Below are positions 29,641 through 38,086 of a stretch of DNA of 56,624 bases, one piece after another (the stretch's first letter is position 1; every line of letters begins with the position of its first letter). The position numbers and the translations under genes are program-made. Source of the DNA: UBA826 sp045564655 (lineage in GTDB: Bacteria; Chloroflexota; Dehalococcoidia; Lucifugimonadales; UBA826); contig JBJLGX010000021.1 in assembly GCA_045564655.1 (NCBI GenBank), positions 1 to 56,624 of the forward strand. Reading direction: 5' to 3'. The notes beneath the pieces were generated by a model. The model was not told the origin of the DNA. It did no database searches and was given only the letters and a program-made list of their open reading frames with translations.

Positions 29641-29805
29641 TTTATCAACACTTGTTTAGGCACGAGTTAGGTATATAACAATTCAAATTAGGCATTTTTA
29701 GTGAAATCATGCGATTTAAAGGGCCCTAAAGAAGTATAAATTTACCAACACTTTTTTAGGCACAAGTTAGGTATAAAATAATCAAGTTACAGATTTTCAG
29801 TAAAC
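29641..29805. repeat. Imperfect 100-bp-spaced direct repeat upstream of the permease genes
   Basis: About 65 bases starting at 29641 recur from 29741, exactly 100 bases later. The best kept core is CAACACTT-[G/T]-TTTAGGCAC-[G/A]-AGTTAGGTATA. The 395-base gap 29554-29948 that contains it has no open frame I would accept. It holds the terminator at 29870-29914, this repeat, and AT-rich sequence where the dppBC promoter should lie. The repeat may be a pair of regulator sites or a local duplication. Confidence 0.75.
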
Positions 29806-29869
29806 TGCAACCTTTGAACCTTAAATAGATTTAAAAAAACATATATTTTTTATTCTTAATATATTGGGC

Positions 29870-29914
29870 AAAAAAAAATCAGCGCCCCACCCGGTTAACC
29901 CGGATGAGGCGCCT
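29870..29914 (-). terminator. Intrinsic terminator of the substrate-binding protein gene
   Basis: Read on the minus strand, a GC-rich 13-bp stem with two G-T pairs (GCGCCTCATCCGG with CCGGGTGGGGCGC) closes a GTTAAC loop. It is followed by GA and then a run of eight or nine T. It starts 35 bases after the stop codon of the binding protein. It likely makes transcription of the permease genes partly or wholly independent. Confidence 0.9.
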
Positions 29915-29948
29915 CATTATCAACAATTAAATTGTTGCTGTGACTGGT

Positions 29949-31733
29949 TTAGTTACCAGACTCAGGTGCATCGCTGTCCAACCACAAATCTTCCATTTTG
30001 TTGTTGCTGAACAGTTCTTGTGCAGTGTTATTCATGTTGTGAACATAGTGCCACCATGACTTGTTGGATACAACTCCATAATATGGAAGTGTTGGTACCC
30101 ATTCTTCTAGCTGGATTCTTTCCATCTCAGCGAAAAGAGCATCTCGTTCTGCACCAGGTTGCATAGCCTTAGCTTTGCCCCAAGCTGCATTCCAATTTGC
30201 TGGTGGATCCCATCCACCATTTCGTCCACCACCTGGTGCAAGCATGATATCTATAACTGGAATAATACCAGCATAGCTAGGTGCTGTTCCACCTGTAGCA
30301 GCGTCATAGTTTCGTCCTTCAACAGCAGCTACCATAGTAGTCCAGTCCTGAGTAGTGATGTTAACTTTTACGCCACAACACTCCATCATGTCCTGAGCTA
30401 CAAGCTCTGCGTCCTGAACTCTGAAAGGTACAGAGATCAAGTCGAATTCAGTTAACCCAGCTTCAGCAGCATAACCTTTAGCTTTCTCTACGTCAGCCGC
30501 ACGTGTATCTGCATTGTATCCAGGGTAGCTTGCGATCTCATCATAAGATGGGAACAAGTTAGCGAACCAGCTAATTGGATTAACTGGGTTCTCTTTACCG
30601 TTGAATTCTATAATTCTAGCCTTGTCAACACCATAAAATAGTGCTCTTCGAGCGTTGATGTCGTTGAAAGGAGCAGCTGTGTTATTCAACTGAATACTAG
30701 CAACGTCAACCATAGGCTCAACGCTAAATGTGAATTCACCAGGATTCTCATCCATGATGGATTGCTGTCCAGGGAACTGGTTCTCTATTAACCTAGCAGC
30801 ATCAAGCTGTTGAGTTCTTAGAGCAGCAACTTCAACTTCAGCGTCAGCGAAAGTAAATGTAGTGATCTTATCCAAGTATGGGTAAGCATTTCCATTTGCA
30901 TCGCTTCGGAAGTAATTTTCATTCTTTACAGTTGTAACAGAAACACCTTCTTCCGAGTCCTCATAAATCATAGGACCTGTACCAACCATAAGGTCAGCGG
31001 AAGGAATTGTGTTGTTGTTAGCTTCAAGAATGTGCTGTGGAAGGATCAAGTGCCATCCATTAGCAGTCTCAGCAAGGAAGTCACCAAATGGTGCTTCTAA
31101 AGTAACAGCTAAATCGCTACCTTGCTTTTCCATACCGGAGACCATAGTTAGGGCCCCGACTCTTGGCTGGATAATACCTTCTGGGGGATTAGCCCATCGG
31201 TTGTATCCATAAATGATCTGATCGATATCGAAAGCGGTACCGTCATGCCATTCTGTAAGATTTGGATCAATAGCAAACGTGTAAGTCAATCCATCGTCAC
31301 TAATTGACCAATCTGTGGCCATATCATTCCAGATATCAACTCCATCTCTAGGTGAGAATTGAAGAAGACCGTTCCAGATTCTTCCACCATAGTGGAATAG
31401 TGCGATCCATGTACTTGTTTGGGTGTGATCCCATTTTGGAGGGAAACCAGTGCTTCCACCATATCGTAAATGACCACCCATCATAATGTCAGATCCTGCA
31501 TCCGCAGCAGCTGCGCTACCGGAATCTGAATCAGATGATGAATCATCACTGCTTGAAGAAGGCGCAACCGCTGGTGCGGCTACAGTAGCTTGTGCTGATA
31601 CAGGAACTAATTCAGCAGGCTCGTCAGCAGCAGAGCTGCTAGCCTCGTCGTCGCTCCCGCAAGCAACAACTGCAAACATGGCTGCTGCCATAGCTGCAAG
31701 TGCTACATACCTTGAAATCTTTCTAAAGTCCAT
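29949..31733 (-). CDS. ABC transporter substrate-binding lipoprotein, family 5 (peptide/nickel type)
   Basis: The 594 residues start with a lipoprotein signal (AAMFAVVACGSDD) and a Ser/Asp/Ala-rich tether, then a family-5 binding domain. Recognisable regions are WSISDDGLTYTFAID, EWHDGTAFDIDQIIYGYNRW, VGTGPMIYED and INARRALFYGVDKARI. It should capture peptides or similar solutes outside the membrane and pass them to the DppB/DppC-like channel. GGAGGAC lies 7 bases before the ATG. Promoter, leader palindrome and terminator flank it as a single-gene unit, consistent with high expression. Codon use looks less AT-biased than in its neighbours, as often seen in abundant proteins. The solute is unknown. 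Confidence 0.93.
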   Translation of the reverse strand: MDFRKISRYVALAAMAAAMFAVVACGSDDEASSSAADEPAELVPVSAQATVAAPAVAPSSSSDDSSSDSDSGSAAAADAGSDIMMGGHLRYGGSTGFPPKWDHTQTSTWIALFHYGGRIWNGLLQFSPRDGVDIWNDMATDWSISDDGLTYTFAIDPNLTEWHDGTAFDIDQIIYGYNRWANPPEGIIQPRVGALTMVSGMEKQGSDLAVTLEAPFGDFLAETANGWHLILPQHILEANNNTIPSADLMVGTGPMIYEDSEEGVSVTTVKNENYFRSDANGNAYPYLDKITTFTFADAEVEVAALRTQQLDAARLIENQFPGQQSIMDENPGEFTFSVEPMVDVASIQLNNTAAPFNDINARRALFYGVDKARIIEFNGKENPVNPISWFANLFPSYDEIASYPGYNADTRAADVEKAKGYAAEAGLTEFDLISVPFRVQDAELVAQDMMECCGVKVNITTQDWTTMVAAVEGRNYDAATGGTAPSYAGIIPVIDIMLAPGGGRNGGWDPPANWNAAWGKAKAMQPGAERDALFAEMERIQLEEWVPTLPYYGVVSNKSWWHYVHNMNNTAQELFSNNKMEDLWLDSDAPESGN

Positions 31734-31772
31734 AATGTGTCCTCCACGTTCGAACTCAAATTTACATTTCTA

Positions 31773-31786
31773 GCGCTAAATAGCGC
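31773..31786. promoter_or_regulatory. Palindrome in the leader of the binding-protein gene
   Basis: GCGCTA-AA-TAGCGC is a perfect inverted repeat about 40-53 bases before the binding-protein ATG and some 15-28 bases after the predicted transcription start. Its position suits an operator or a small 5' hairpin that protects the message. No regulator gene is next to it. Confidence 0.55.
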
Positions 31787-31807
31787 AATATAACTAATAA
31801 CTGCAGT

Positions 31808-31836
31808 AATATACATTATTAAAATTGCATTGGCAA
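31808..31836 (-). promoter_or_regulatory. Predicted sigma-70 promoter of the binding-protein gene
   Basis: On the minus strand TTGCCA (31831-31836) and TATATT (31808-31813) are 17 bases apart, placing the start site near 31801 and giving a leader of about 68 bases. The rest of the 219-base gap 31734-31952 contains no credible gene. Confidence 0.6.
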
Positions 31837-31952
31837 TAGGTTAAATTCAAATTAACAAGATTTTAAAATAACCGACTCAACTGTATTCAAATAACCCATA
31901 AACACTGCATGTTAATATTCAAATACGTAATATCTAATATCCGAATCTAGTA

Positions 31953-33479
31953 TCAGTTACTAATTAATGGCTTAGATGTAGCCAAAAGTGTAGGAGCTGT
32001 AGCAGGAAAATGCATTAATGCACCAACAATTCCTAATATCCCTAAAACTATAAATGACCCTGAATATCCTGCCCCCAGGTCAAATAATCTCGCAGTAACC
32101 AATGGAGCTATTAGCATACCCAATGACATTGGAACCATCATAATCCCACTAATAGTAGCGTATGAATTATGTCCAAAGTAATCTCCTCTTATTGCATTAG
32201 CCAAAGGAACTCTTCCTCCAAACCCTATTCCAAATACAATAGCCGATATAATCAGGACTACTACATAAGAGGATATAGATGTGAACCCAAGGTTGATATC
32301 ACCTCCGACATCCATAAACCCAAGTGAGAATTCTTTAGGTAATATAAACATCATGAACCCTACACCTTGAACAATACCTAAATAAGCAATAGTTACATTT
32401 TTTCGAACTTTGTCTCCAATAAACCCAAAGGTAAGCTGTGTTATTCCAGAAACTAACATTATTAATGAATATACCAATGAAGCTTGCTGAAGCGTGAATC
32501 CATTTTCTACTAACATAGGGATTAAGTGAACTGATATTACGGCAAGCAACATAGTACACAAAGCATGACCTATCGCAATATACCAAAATGTTCCTGTAGA
32601 CATTGCTTGAGTTATTCTATAATCCGGTTTTATAAATGTTGCATCGTAATTAAACAATATGTTTTTAAGGCCACTCGTAAATGATTGTGGCGAAACAAAT
32701 GAAACTTCCTTAGTAATAGCTTTTTGTCTTTGAACTTCACTTACATCGACACCATCAGGCAATAGGCCCATATCTTCAGGTTTATTTCTTAGAATTTTTA
32801 CAACTGGTATAACCATTACGAAAAAAAACAACGAAAATATTAACGATGAAAATTGCCATCCGAAATTATTTTGATCTACCATCCATGCAACTATTGGTAG
32901 TAATACAAATCCACCTAAGGAAAACCCTCCACTTGCAATGCCCATTGCAGCACTACGTTTTTTATCAAACCAAAAATTCAATGTAGTCATGAGAGGCAAC
33001 CAGGCACCTGCTACTGTAACTAACATCAGCATTCCAAATGCTAGATAAAAGATAACTAAAGGCCAATCAATAATCCCGCTAAGTCCAAAAACAGCTACAA
33101 TAGAATCCATTATTGGAGACACATAGAGCATATTGCTAAAAAGTAAGAAGGAAACCCCAATACTGAAAATCCCGACAAAGACCACTCGTCTTGCCCCAAA
33201 TTTATCAACCAATATACCTGCAACAGGTCCAGCCGCACTGCCTTCAAGGTGACCCAAAGAAAATGCAATAGCTAGTTTAGTTCGCGACCATCCAAAATAT
33301 TCTTCTAACGATTTAACCCACACCCCTATTGACCCAAAGGAAGGAGCTGACACAAATGCAGTGACAATTAAAGTCAAGAAAACAAGTCGCCAGCCATAAA
33401 ATATCCCTGATTGATTAGCAGGATCTGGTTTATTAGTGGGCTTGTCAGATATATTGTCAGTTGTATTGTCAGTTGTCAT
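31953..33479 (-). CDS. MFS transporter, monocarboxylate/OFA-like
   Basis: The 508 residues have about 12 membrane segments. The N-terminal GIFYGWRLVFLTLIVTAF and the loop GILVDKFGARRVVFVG are MFS hallmarks, and GFIGDKVRKNVTIAY is the second-half counterpart. A long cytoplasmic loop near residues 230-290 separates the halves. It is distantly similar to the carrier at 12907 (both have 'NPES/KPEDMGLLPDG' after segment 6). The start overlaps the SDR stop by one base (TAATG), so the carrier and dehydrogenase are probably coupled and may share a substrate, which is not known. Confidence 0.9.
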   Translation of the reverse strand: MTTDNTTDNISDKPTNKPDPANQSGIFYGWRLVFLTLIVTAFVSAPSFGSIGVWVKSLEEYFGWSRTKLAIAFSLGHLEGSAAGPVAGILVDKFGARRVVFVGIFSIGVSFLLFSNMLYVSPIMDSIVAVFGLSGIIDWPLVIFYLAFGMLMLVTVAGAWLPLMTTLNFWFDKKRSAAMGIASGGFSLGGFVLLPIVAWMVDQNNFGWQFSSLIFSLFFFVMVIPVVKILRNKPEDMGLLPDGVDVSEVQRQKAITKEVSFVSPQSFTSGLKNILFNYDATFIKPDYRITQAMSTGTFWYIAIGHALCTMLLAVISVHLIPMLVENGFTLQQASLVYSLIMLVSGITQLTFGFIGDKVRKNVTIAYLGIVQGVGFMMFILPKEFSLGFMDVGGDINLGFTSISSYVVVLIISAIVFGIGFGGRVPLANAIRGDYFGHNSYATISGIMMVPMSLGMLIAPLVTARLFDLGAGYSGSFIVLGILGIVGALMHFPATAPTLLATSKPLISN

Positions 33480-34225
33480 TAAGATATTCGCCTCATAAGG
33501 CTATAACTTTGAGCAGTTGGCCCAATAGAAGGTTGAGTTGCAAGAAATATACACAAAGGGATCACATCTTCAGATTCTTTAATCCATTCTGTTTTATTTG
33601 CACTACTAACATTGGTCTCTTGTTTACTCCAAGCTTCTAGAGCTCCAGGGGTTTTAACTGGCCCAGGACAAATTTCATTAACTGAAATTCCAAATTCAAC
33701 CAATTCAGCTGCGAGAATTCGAGTTAACATCCAAACTCCTGACTTCGCCACACTGTAAGCAGATGCTTCTGGGATACCATTATGTCCCATTCCCGAACCC
33801 ATAAATATAATTTTACTGCCTTCTGCTTTCTTTAAATAAGGTATAGCAAATTTAGAACATATATATGCACTTCCTAAATTCAATTCAAGATTGGACAACC
33901 AAAGATCCACTTCACTTTCCGAAATAGTTTCAGGGTATATATCACCCCCAGCATTCAAAAATGCAATATCGATTTTCCCGTGATCTGATCCTACTTTATT
34001 AAATAAATTTTCCACAGAATTAGCGTCCGTAACATCTGTAACCACATATTCTGCTTTGCCTCCATGATTTCGAATTTCATCACATACAGTTATCAATTCA
34101 TTCTCAGATCTTGCAGCACAATAAACTACAGCCCCTTCAGCAGCATAAGCTTTGGCTATTGCCCTACCCATACCTTTACTTGAACCTGTTACTACAGCAA
34201 TTTTCCCTTCTAATGAATTAGGCAT
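33479..34225 (-). CDS. Short-chain dehydrogenase/reductase (SDR)
   Basis: The 248 residues are a classical SDR: cofactor motif TGSSKGMG (residues about 14-21), NAGG (about 91), a catalytic Ser in IIFMGSGMG and Tyr/Lys in YSVAK, then NEICPGPVKTPG. An NAD(P)-dependent alcohol/ketone interconversion is expected. The stop overlaps the start of the downstream MFS gene, so expression is coupled to transport. It is cytoplasmic. Confidence 0.93.
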   Translation of the reverse strand: MPNSLEGKIAVVTGSSKGMGRAIAKAYAAEGAVVYCAARSENELITVCDEIRNHGGKAEYVVTDVTDANSVENLFNKVGSDHGKIDIAFLNAGGDIYPETISESEVDLWLSNLELNLGSAYICSKFAIPYLKKAEGSKIIFMGSGMGHNGIPEASAYSVAKSGVWMLTRILAAELVEFGISVNEICPGPVKTPGALEAWSKQETNVSSANKTEWIKESEDVIPLCIFLATQPSIGPTAQSYSLMRRIS

Positions 34226-34308
34226 CTTGAAATGCTCCTGTACAACAAAAAATTAAAATCGATATACATACTATATAATCATGAGACAAAATTTGCTATA
34301 TTTAATTC

Positions 34309-35766
34309 ATGAATAAATGGTACACATTACTAGTTGTTGGAGTAGCAAGCTTTCTAACAATAATGGATTTCGGACTCTTCGGAGTAGCATTACCACAACT
34401 ATCCAAAGATTTTAATTTAGACCCTAACGTGACTTTATGGATCACAATAGCAGTATTTTTAGGTCAAGCCGGCCCTATCCTTGTTCTTGGATGGATATCA
34501 GACAATCTCGGCAGGGGTAGAATATTTTTCTTTGGGAGTGTTTTAACAACACTAAGTTTAATATTCTGTGCTATTTCTGCTAATTTTATCCAGATAATAT
34601 TAGGGCGATTAGTAGGTGCTTTAGGGTACTCATTCATAATGTCTAATGACAATTCTCTTTTATCGGCATCATTTTCAAAAAAAGAAATGGGTCTTGCTCA
34701 AGGGATTAACAATGCAGCATTAGGTGTAGGCATAGGATCCGGAGCCTTATTAGGTGGTTGGCTAGTAGACACTATAAATACAACAGACCTAGCATGGTTA
34801 GACTGGAGAGCTTTTTTTTGGCTAAGGATAATCCCATGGATACTATTAATAGTATTGTCATGGAAATTATTTGAAAAAAAACACATTACAAGAAAGTTAA
34901 CATGGAAAGAACAAGGGTTTGAAAGAAAATTTACCCCTAAAATATCTACAGATTTTGGCAACTATGAAGCCCCAAAAGTATCACAAGTAGATTATTTCGG
35001 GGCATTCACAATATTTTTAGGAATGACTGCATTGCTACTAAGTATTCAGTCTTTTACATTCATAGAATTAACACTATTAGGCTTTTCTGCAATAGCTGCC
35101 ATAATTTTCTGTTGCTTTTTGCTATTCATAGCATTTGTATTCATAGAAAAAAAAGTCAGATACCCGGTTGTTAACATAGCACTATTTAAAATTAAAAATT
35201 TTACTGCTGGATTAATCGGAATGTCGTCTGTCCAAGTCATTCACGGTGGATGGGTAATATTAATCCCTATGTTATTTGTTTCTTTAGGATGGTCGGCAAC
35301 ACTTTATGGGATACTAATATTTCCATTCCATATCATAAGAGTTATCGTATCTCCCATTAGTGGGTACTTAACTATGAAACAAGGACCAAACATTTCTTCA
35401 TTCTTAGGACTACTAGCGATGATAATAGGTCTATTACTAGCTATCTTGTATACTCCCGAGACCGGCATCCCTTTTGTATTAGGTACGATGCTACTAGCAG
35501 GAGCCGGAATGTCGTTATTCTTACCGGCTAATAATACTGCTATCATGAGCGATATCCCTAAAAAATATTTGAGTAGTGCTTCGGGTTTTCTTGCTGCTGC
35601 TAGAGGGGTAGGAATATCAATAGGTTCTGCGATAGCAGTTGCAGTTGTAACGATAAATGACAGTTCACCACAAAGTTTTGACATAGCTATCATAGCTTTA
35701 TCAGGAATTAGTATATCCGGATTACTCGCAATTATTTGGAGAAGCAACCTTGGGTTTACAAAATAA
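34309..35766 (+). CDS. MFS transporter, DHA2-like (14 segments)
   Basis: The 485 residues show the drug:H+ antiporter pattern: FLTIMDFGLFGVALPQLSKD in segment 1, then GWISDNLGRGRIFFFG and a central pair of extra segments, suggesting 14 in all. Such proteins usually export toxic or hydrophobic compounds. It is divergent from the SDR/MFS pair (83-base gap) and is followed after 120 bases by the ATPase genes. The compound exported is unknown. Confidence 0.9.
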   Translation: MNKWYTLLVVGVASFLTIMDFGLFGVALPQLSKDFNLDPNVTLWITIAVFLGQAGPILVLGWISDNLGRGRIFFFGSVLTTLSLIFCAISANFIQIILGRLVGALGYSFIMSNDNSLLSASFSKKEMGLAQGINNAALGVGIGSGALLGGWLVDTINTTDLAWLDWRAFFWLRIIPWILLIVLSWKLFEKKHITRKLTWKEQGFERKFTPKISTDFGNYEAPKVSQVDYFGAFTIFLGMTALLLSIQSFTFIELTLLGFSAIAAIIFCCFLLFIAFVFIEKKVRYPVVNIALFKIKNFTAGLIGMSSVQVIHGGWVILIPMLFVSLGWSATLYGILIFPFHIIRVIVSPISGYLTMKQGPNISSFLGLLAMIIGLLLAILYTPETGIPFVLGTMLLAGAGMSLFLPANNTAIMSDIPKKYLSSASGFLAAARGVGISIGSAIAVAVVTINDSSPQSFDIAIIALSGISISGLLAIIWRSNLGFTK

Positions 35767-35886
35767 GATTGTACAAATCTGAAACTTAGTTTAGACTGTG
35801 GGCTTTACAAGTATGTATATAATACTGTAGTTACTATTAAGTATATTATCTGATATATATAAATAATTATAAATTAGGGAGTACCA

Positions 35887-36909
35887 ATGGCACCGTTATT
35901 AGAGGTAAAGAACCTTAAAACACATTTTTTCACTCAAGATGCCATCGTTAAAGCAGTCGACGGCATTTCATATTCAGTAAATGAAGGAGAGGTTGTAGGG
36001 ATTGTAGGAGAAAGCGGATGTGGTAAAAGCGTGGGAGCTATGTCTATTATGAGATTAGTAGCTAGCCCTCCTGGCAAAATCCTCGAAGGATCAGAGGTAT
36101 ATTTCGAAGGTGAAAACCTTGTCGAATATACAGATGCTCAAATGAGAGATATCAGGGGAAACAGAATAGCAATGGTTTTCCAAGAACCCATGACCTCTTT
36201 AAACCCGGTACTTACGATAGGGACTCAGCTGACAGAAACTTTAGAATTACATCAAAATCTAAATAAAAAAGACGCTGAAGAAAAAGCAATAGAATTACTC
36301 GACAGGGTTGGGATCCCTGACCCAACACAGAGACTCAAGGACTACCCTCACCAATTTAGTGGAGGCATGAGACAAAGAGTTATGATAGCCATGGCGCTTA
36401 GCTGTGACCCAAAACTTATTATTGCAGACGAACCTACGACAGCTCTGGATGTTACGATTCAAGCTCAGATATTGGAGTTAATGCAGACTCTTTCAAGAGA
36501 CTTAGGAACTGCTCAAATAATAATTACCCATAATCTTGGGGTTGTTGCTAGATATGCCGATAGAGTAATTGTTATGTACGCTGGGAAAATCATAGAAACA
36601 GCTGCTTCATTAGAAATATATGAAAACCCTCAGCATCCATATACTAAAGGACTGCTTAACTCAGTACCTAGAATTGATGCTACAGACGAGACAAGGGAAC
36701 GCCTAGAAGCTATTGACGGTGCTCCACCAAACTTAGGTAATAGACCATCTGGGTGTGGTTTTATGCAAGAAGAAGGTTGCCCAGGAGATGATCCTGCATG
36801 CCTTGAAGCAGAGCCTGTATTAAGAGAAGTAAAACCAAATCATTTTGTGGCATTTTGTTCACACTGTGAAGATGATCACGGCTGTAAATGGTTCCCACGA
36901 GACAATTAA
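35887..36909 (+). CDS. ABC transporter ATP-binding protein, DppD/OppD-like
   Basis: This 340-residue ATPase of a peptide/nickel importer has Walker A GESGCGKSVG, signature FSGGMRQRV, Walker B LIIADEPTTALD and the His switch ITHNLG. The C-terminal oligopeptide-type domain carries several cysteines (near GCGFMQEEGCPGDDPAC and FCSHCE) that in this family can hold an iron-sulfur cluster. The very end GCKWFPRDN is shared in form with the partner ATPase (GCYWFPREG). AGGGAG precedes the ATG. Its permeases and binding protein lie on the other strand at 27.7-31.7 kb. Confidence 0.93.
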   Translation: MAPLLEVKNLKTHFFTQDAIVKAVDGISYSVNEGEVVGIVGESGCGKSVGAMSIMRLVASPPGKILEGSEVYFEGENLVEYTDAQMRDIRGNRIAMVFQEPMTSLNPVLTIGTQLTETLELHQNLNKKDAEEKAIELLDRVGIPDPTQRLKDYPHQFSGGMRQRVMIAMALSCDPKLIIADEPTTALDVTIQAQILELMQTLSRDLGTAQIIITHNLGVVARYADRVIVMYAGKIIETAASLEIYENPQHPYTKGLLNSVPRIDATDETRERLEAIDGAPPNLGNRPSGCGFMQEEGCPGDDPACLEAEPVLREVKPNHFVAFCSHCEDDHGCKWFPRDN

Positions 36910-36954
36910 TATAATCATATAATTCATAAGAGTCTTTATTTAACAGGAGAAACA

Positions 36955-37980
36955 ATGGTTGCAGAAAAAGATAGTCCATTAGTTGAGATAAATAATCTAA
37001 AAATGCATTTCCCGGTAACAGAGGGGATCATATTTCAAAAGAAAATAGCTGATGTTAAAGCTGTAGATGGTGTAAGTTTTAACATACAAAAAGGCGAAAC
37101 TCTCGGATTAGTTGGTGAAAGTGGATCTGGCAAAACAACTGCAGGAAGAAGCATATTACACCTAATTAAACCTACCTCAGGTAGTGTTAAATTTGAGGGA
37201 GAAGAAGTAACTGAAATGTCAGGTTCTCAGCTTCGGGCAATGAGAAGAAAAATGCAAATCATATTTCAGGACCCTTACGGATCATTAAACCCTAGAATGA
37301 GTTGTGGAGATATAGTTGGCGAACCTTTAAAAATCCATAAACTAACATCTACTAAGCAGGAATATAAAAAAAGAGTAGCTGAACTACTAGAAATTTGTGG
37401 CCTTAGTAGCTATATGGCTGGTAGGTATCCGCATGAGTTTAGTGGAGGACAAAGACAAAGAATTGGAATCGCTAGAGCATTGGCAGTTGATCCAAGTTTT
37501 ATAGTTTGTGACGAGCCTGTTTCAGCATTAGATGTTTCAATTCAAGCTCAAGTAATTAATTTATTAGAAGATCTACAAGAAGAATTTGGCCTAACATACT
37601 TATTCATAGCCCATGACCTTTCAGTTGTAAAACATATAAGCAACCGAATTGCAGTTATGTACTTAGGAAATATCGTTGAAGTAGCTGAAAGAAATGAATT
37701 ATACGAGAACCCTGTTCATCCGTATACAAAAGCATTATTGTCAGCTATACCAATTCCAGACCCTGCACTTGAAGAAAGTAGAGACAGAATCATTTTAAGA
37801 GGTCAAGTACCTAGTCCTATGAATCCTCCATCTGGATGTAGCTATGAAAGAAAATGTCCAGATCCAGACAATTCACCTGAACCTATAGAAATGAAAGAAG
37901 TGGCACCAGATCATTTTGTGGCTGTAGCTAAAGAATGCTTTGATGAATATGGTTGTTACTGGTTCCCTAGAGAAGGATAA
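36955..37980 (+). CDS. ABC transporter ATP-binding protein, DppF/OppF-like
   Basis: The 341 residues carry Walker A GESGSGKTTAGR, the Q-loop region FQDPYGSLNPRM, signature FSGGQRQRIGIARAL, Walker B FIVCDEPVSALD and switch IAHDLSVV. It forms the nucleotide-binding heterodimer with the DppD-like protein 45 bases upstream. The C-terminal region has cysteines at CSYERKCP and KECFDEYGC. The ATG follows CAGGAGAAACA. An inverted repeat follows the stop within 3 bases. Confidence 0.93.
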   Translation: MVAEKDSPLVEINNLKMHFPVTEGIIFQKKIADVKAVDGVSFNIQKGETLGLVGESGSGKTTAGRSILHLIKPTSGSVKFEGEEVTEMSGSQLRAMRRKMQIIFQDPYGSLNPRMSCGDIVGEPLKIHKLTSTKQEYKKRVAELLEICGLSSYMAGRYPHEFSGGQRQRIGIARALAVDPSFIVCDEPVSALDVSIQAQVINLLEDLQEEFGLTYLFIAHDLSVVKHISNRIAVMYLGNIVEVAERNELYENPVHPYTKALLSAIPIPDPALEESRDRIILRGQVPSPMNPPSGCSYERKCPDPDNSPEPIEMKEVAPDHFVAVAKECFDEYGCYWFPREG

Positions 37981-37982
37981 AT

Positions 37983-38048
37983 AATACAAAAGCTTATTGA
38001 AAAGAATATTGAAGGTACCTTTATTCTATGAATATAAGCTTTTGTATT
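37983..38048. repeat. Perfect 15-bp inverted repeat with 36-base loop after dppF-like gene
   Basis: AATACAAAAGCTTAT (37983-37997) is repeated inverted at 38034-38048. The loop contains the palindrome AAGGTACCTT. It begins 3 bases after the ATPase stop and ends 39 bases before the next gene. It may be a terminator or a message-stabilising stem, but no U-tract beyond the arm is seen. Confidence 0.7.
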
Positions 38049-38086
38049 AAAATTCATTTTTACCAAAGTGACTTACCGGGGTATTT

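Noticed and set aside
35304..35747. 147-codon minus-strand hydrophobic frame inside the DHA2-like carrier
   Set aside because: It is the antisense of membrane segments, which also reads as hydrophobic; no independent support.
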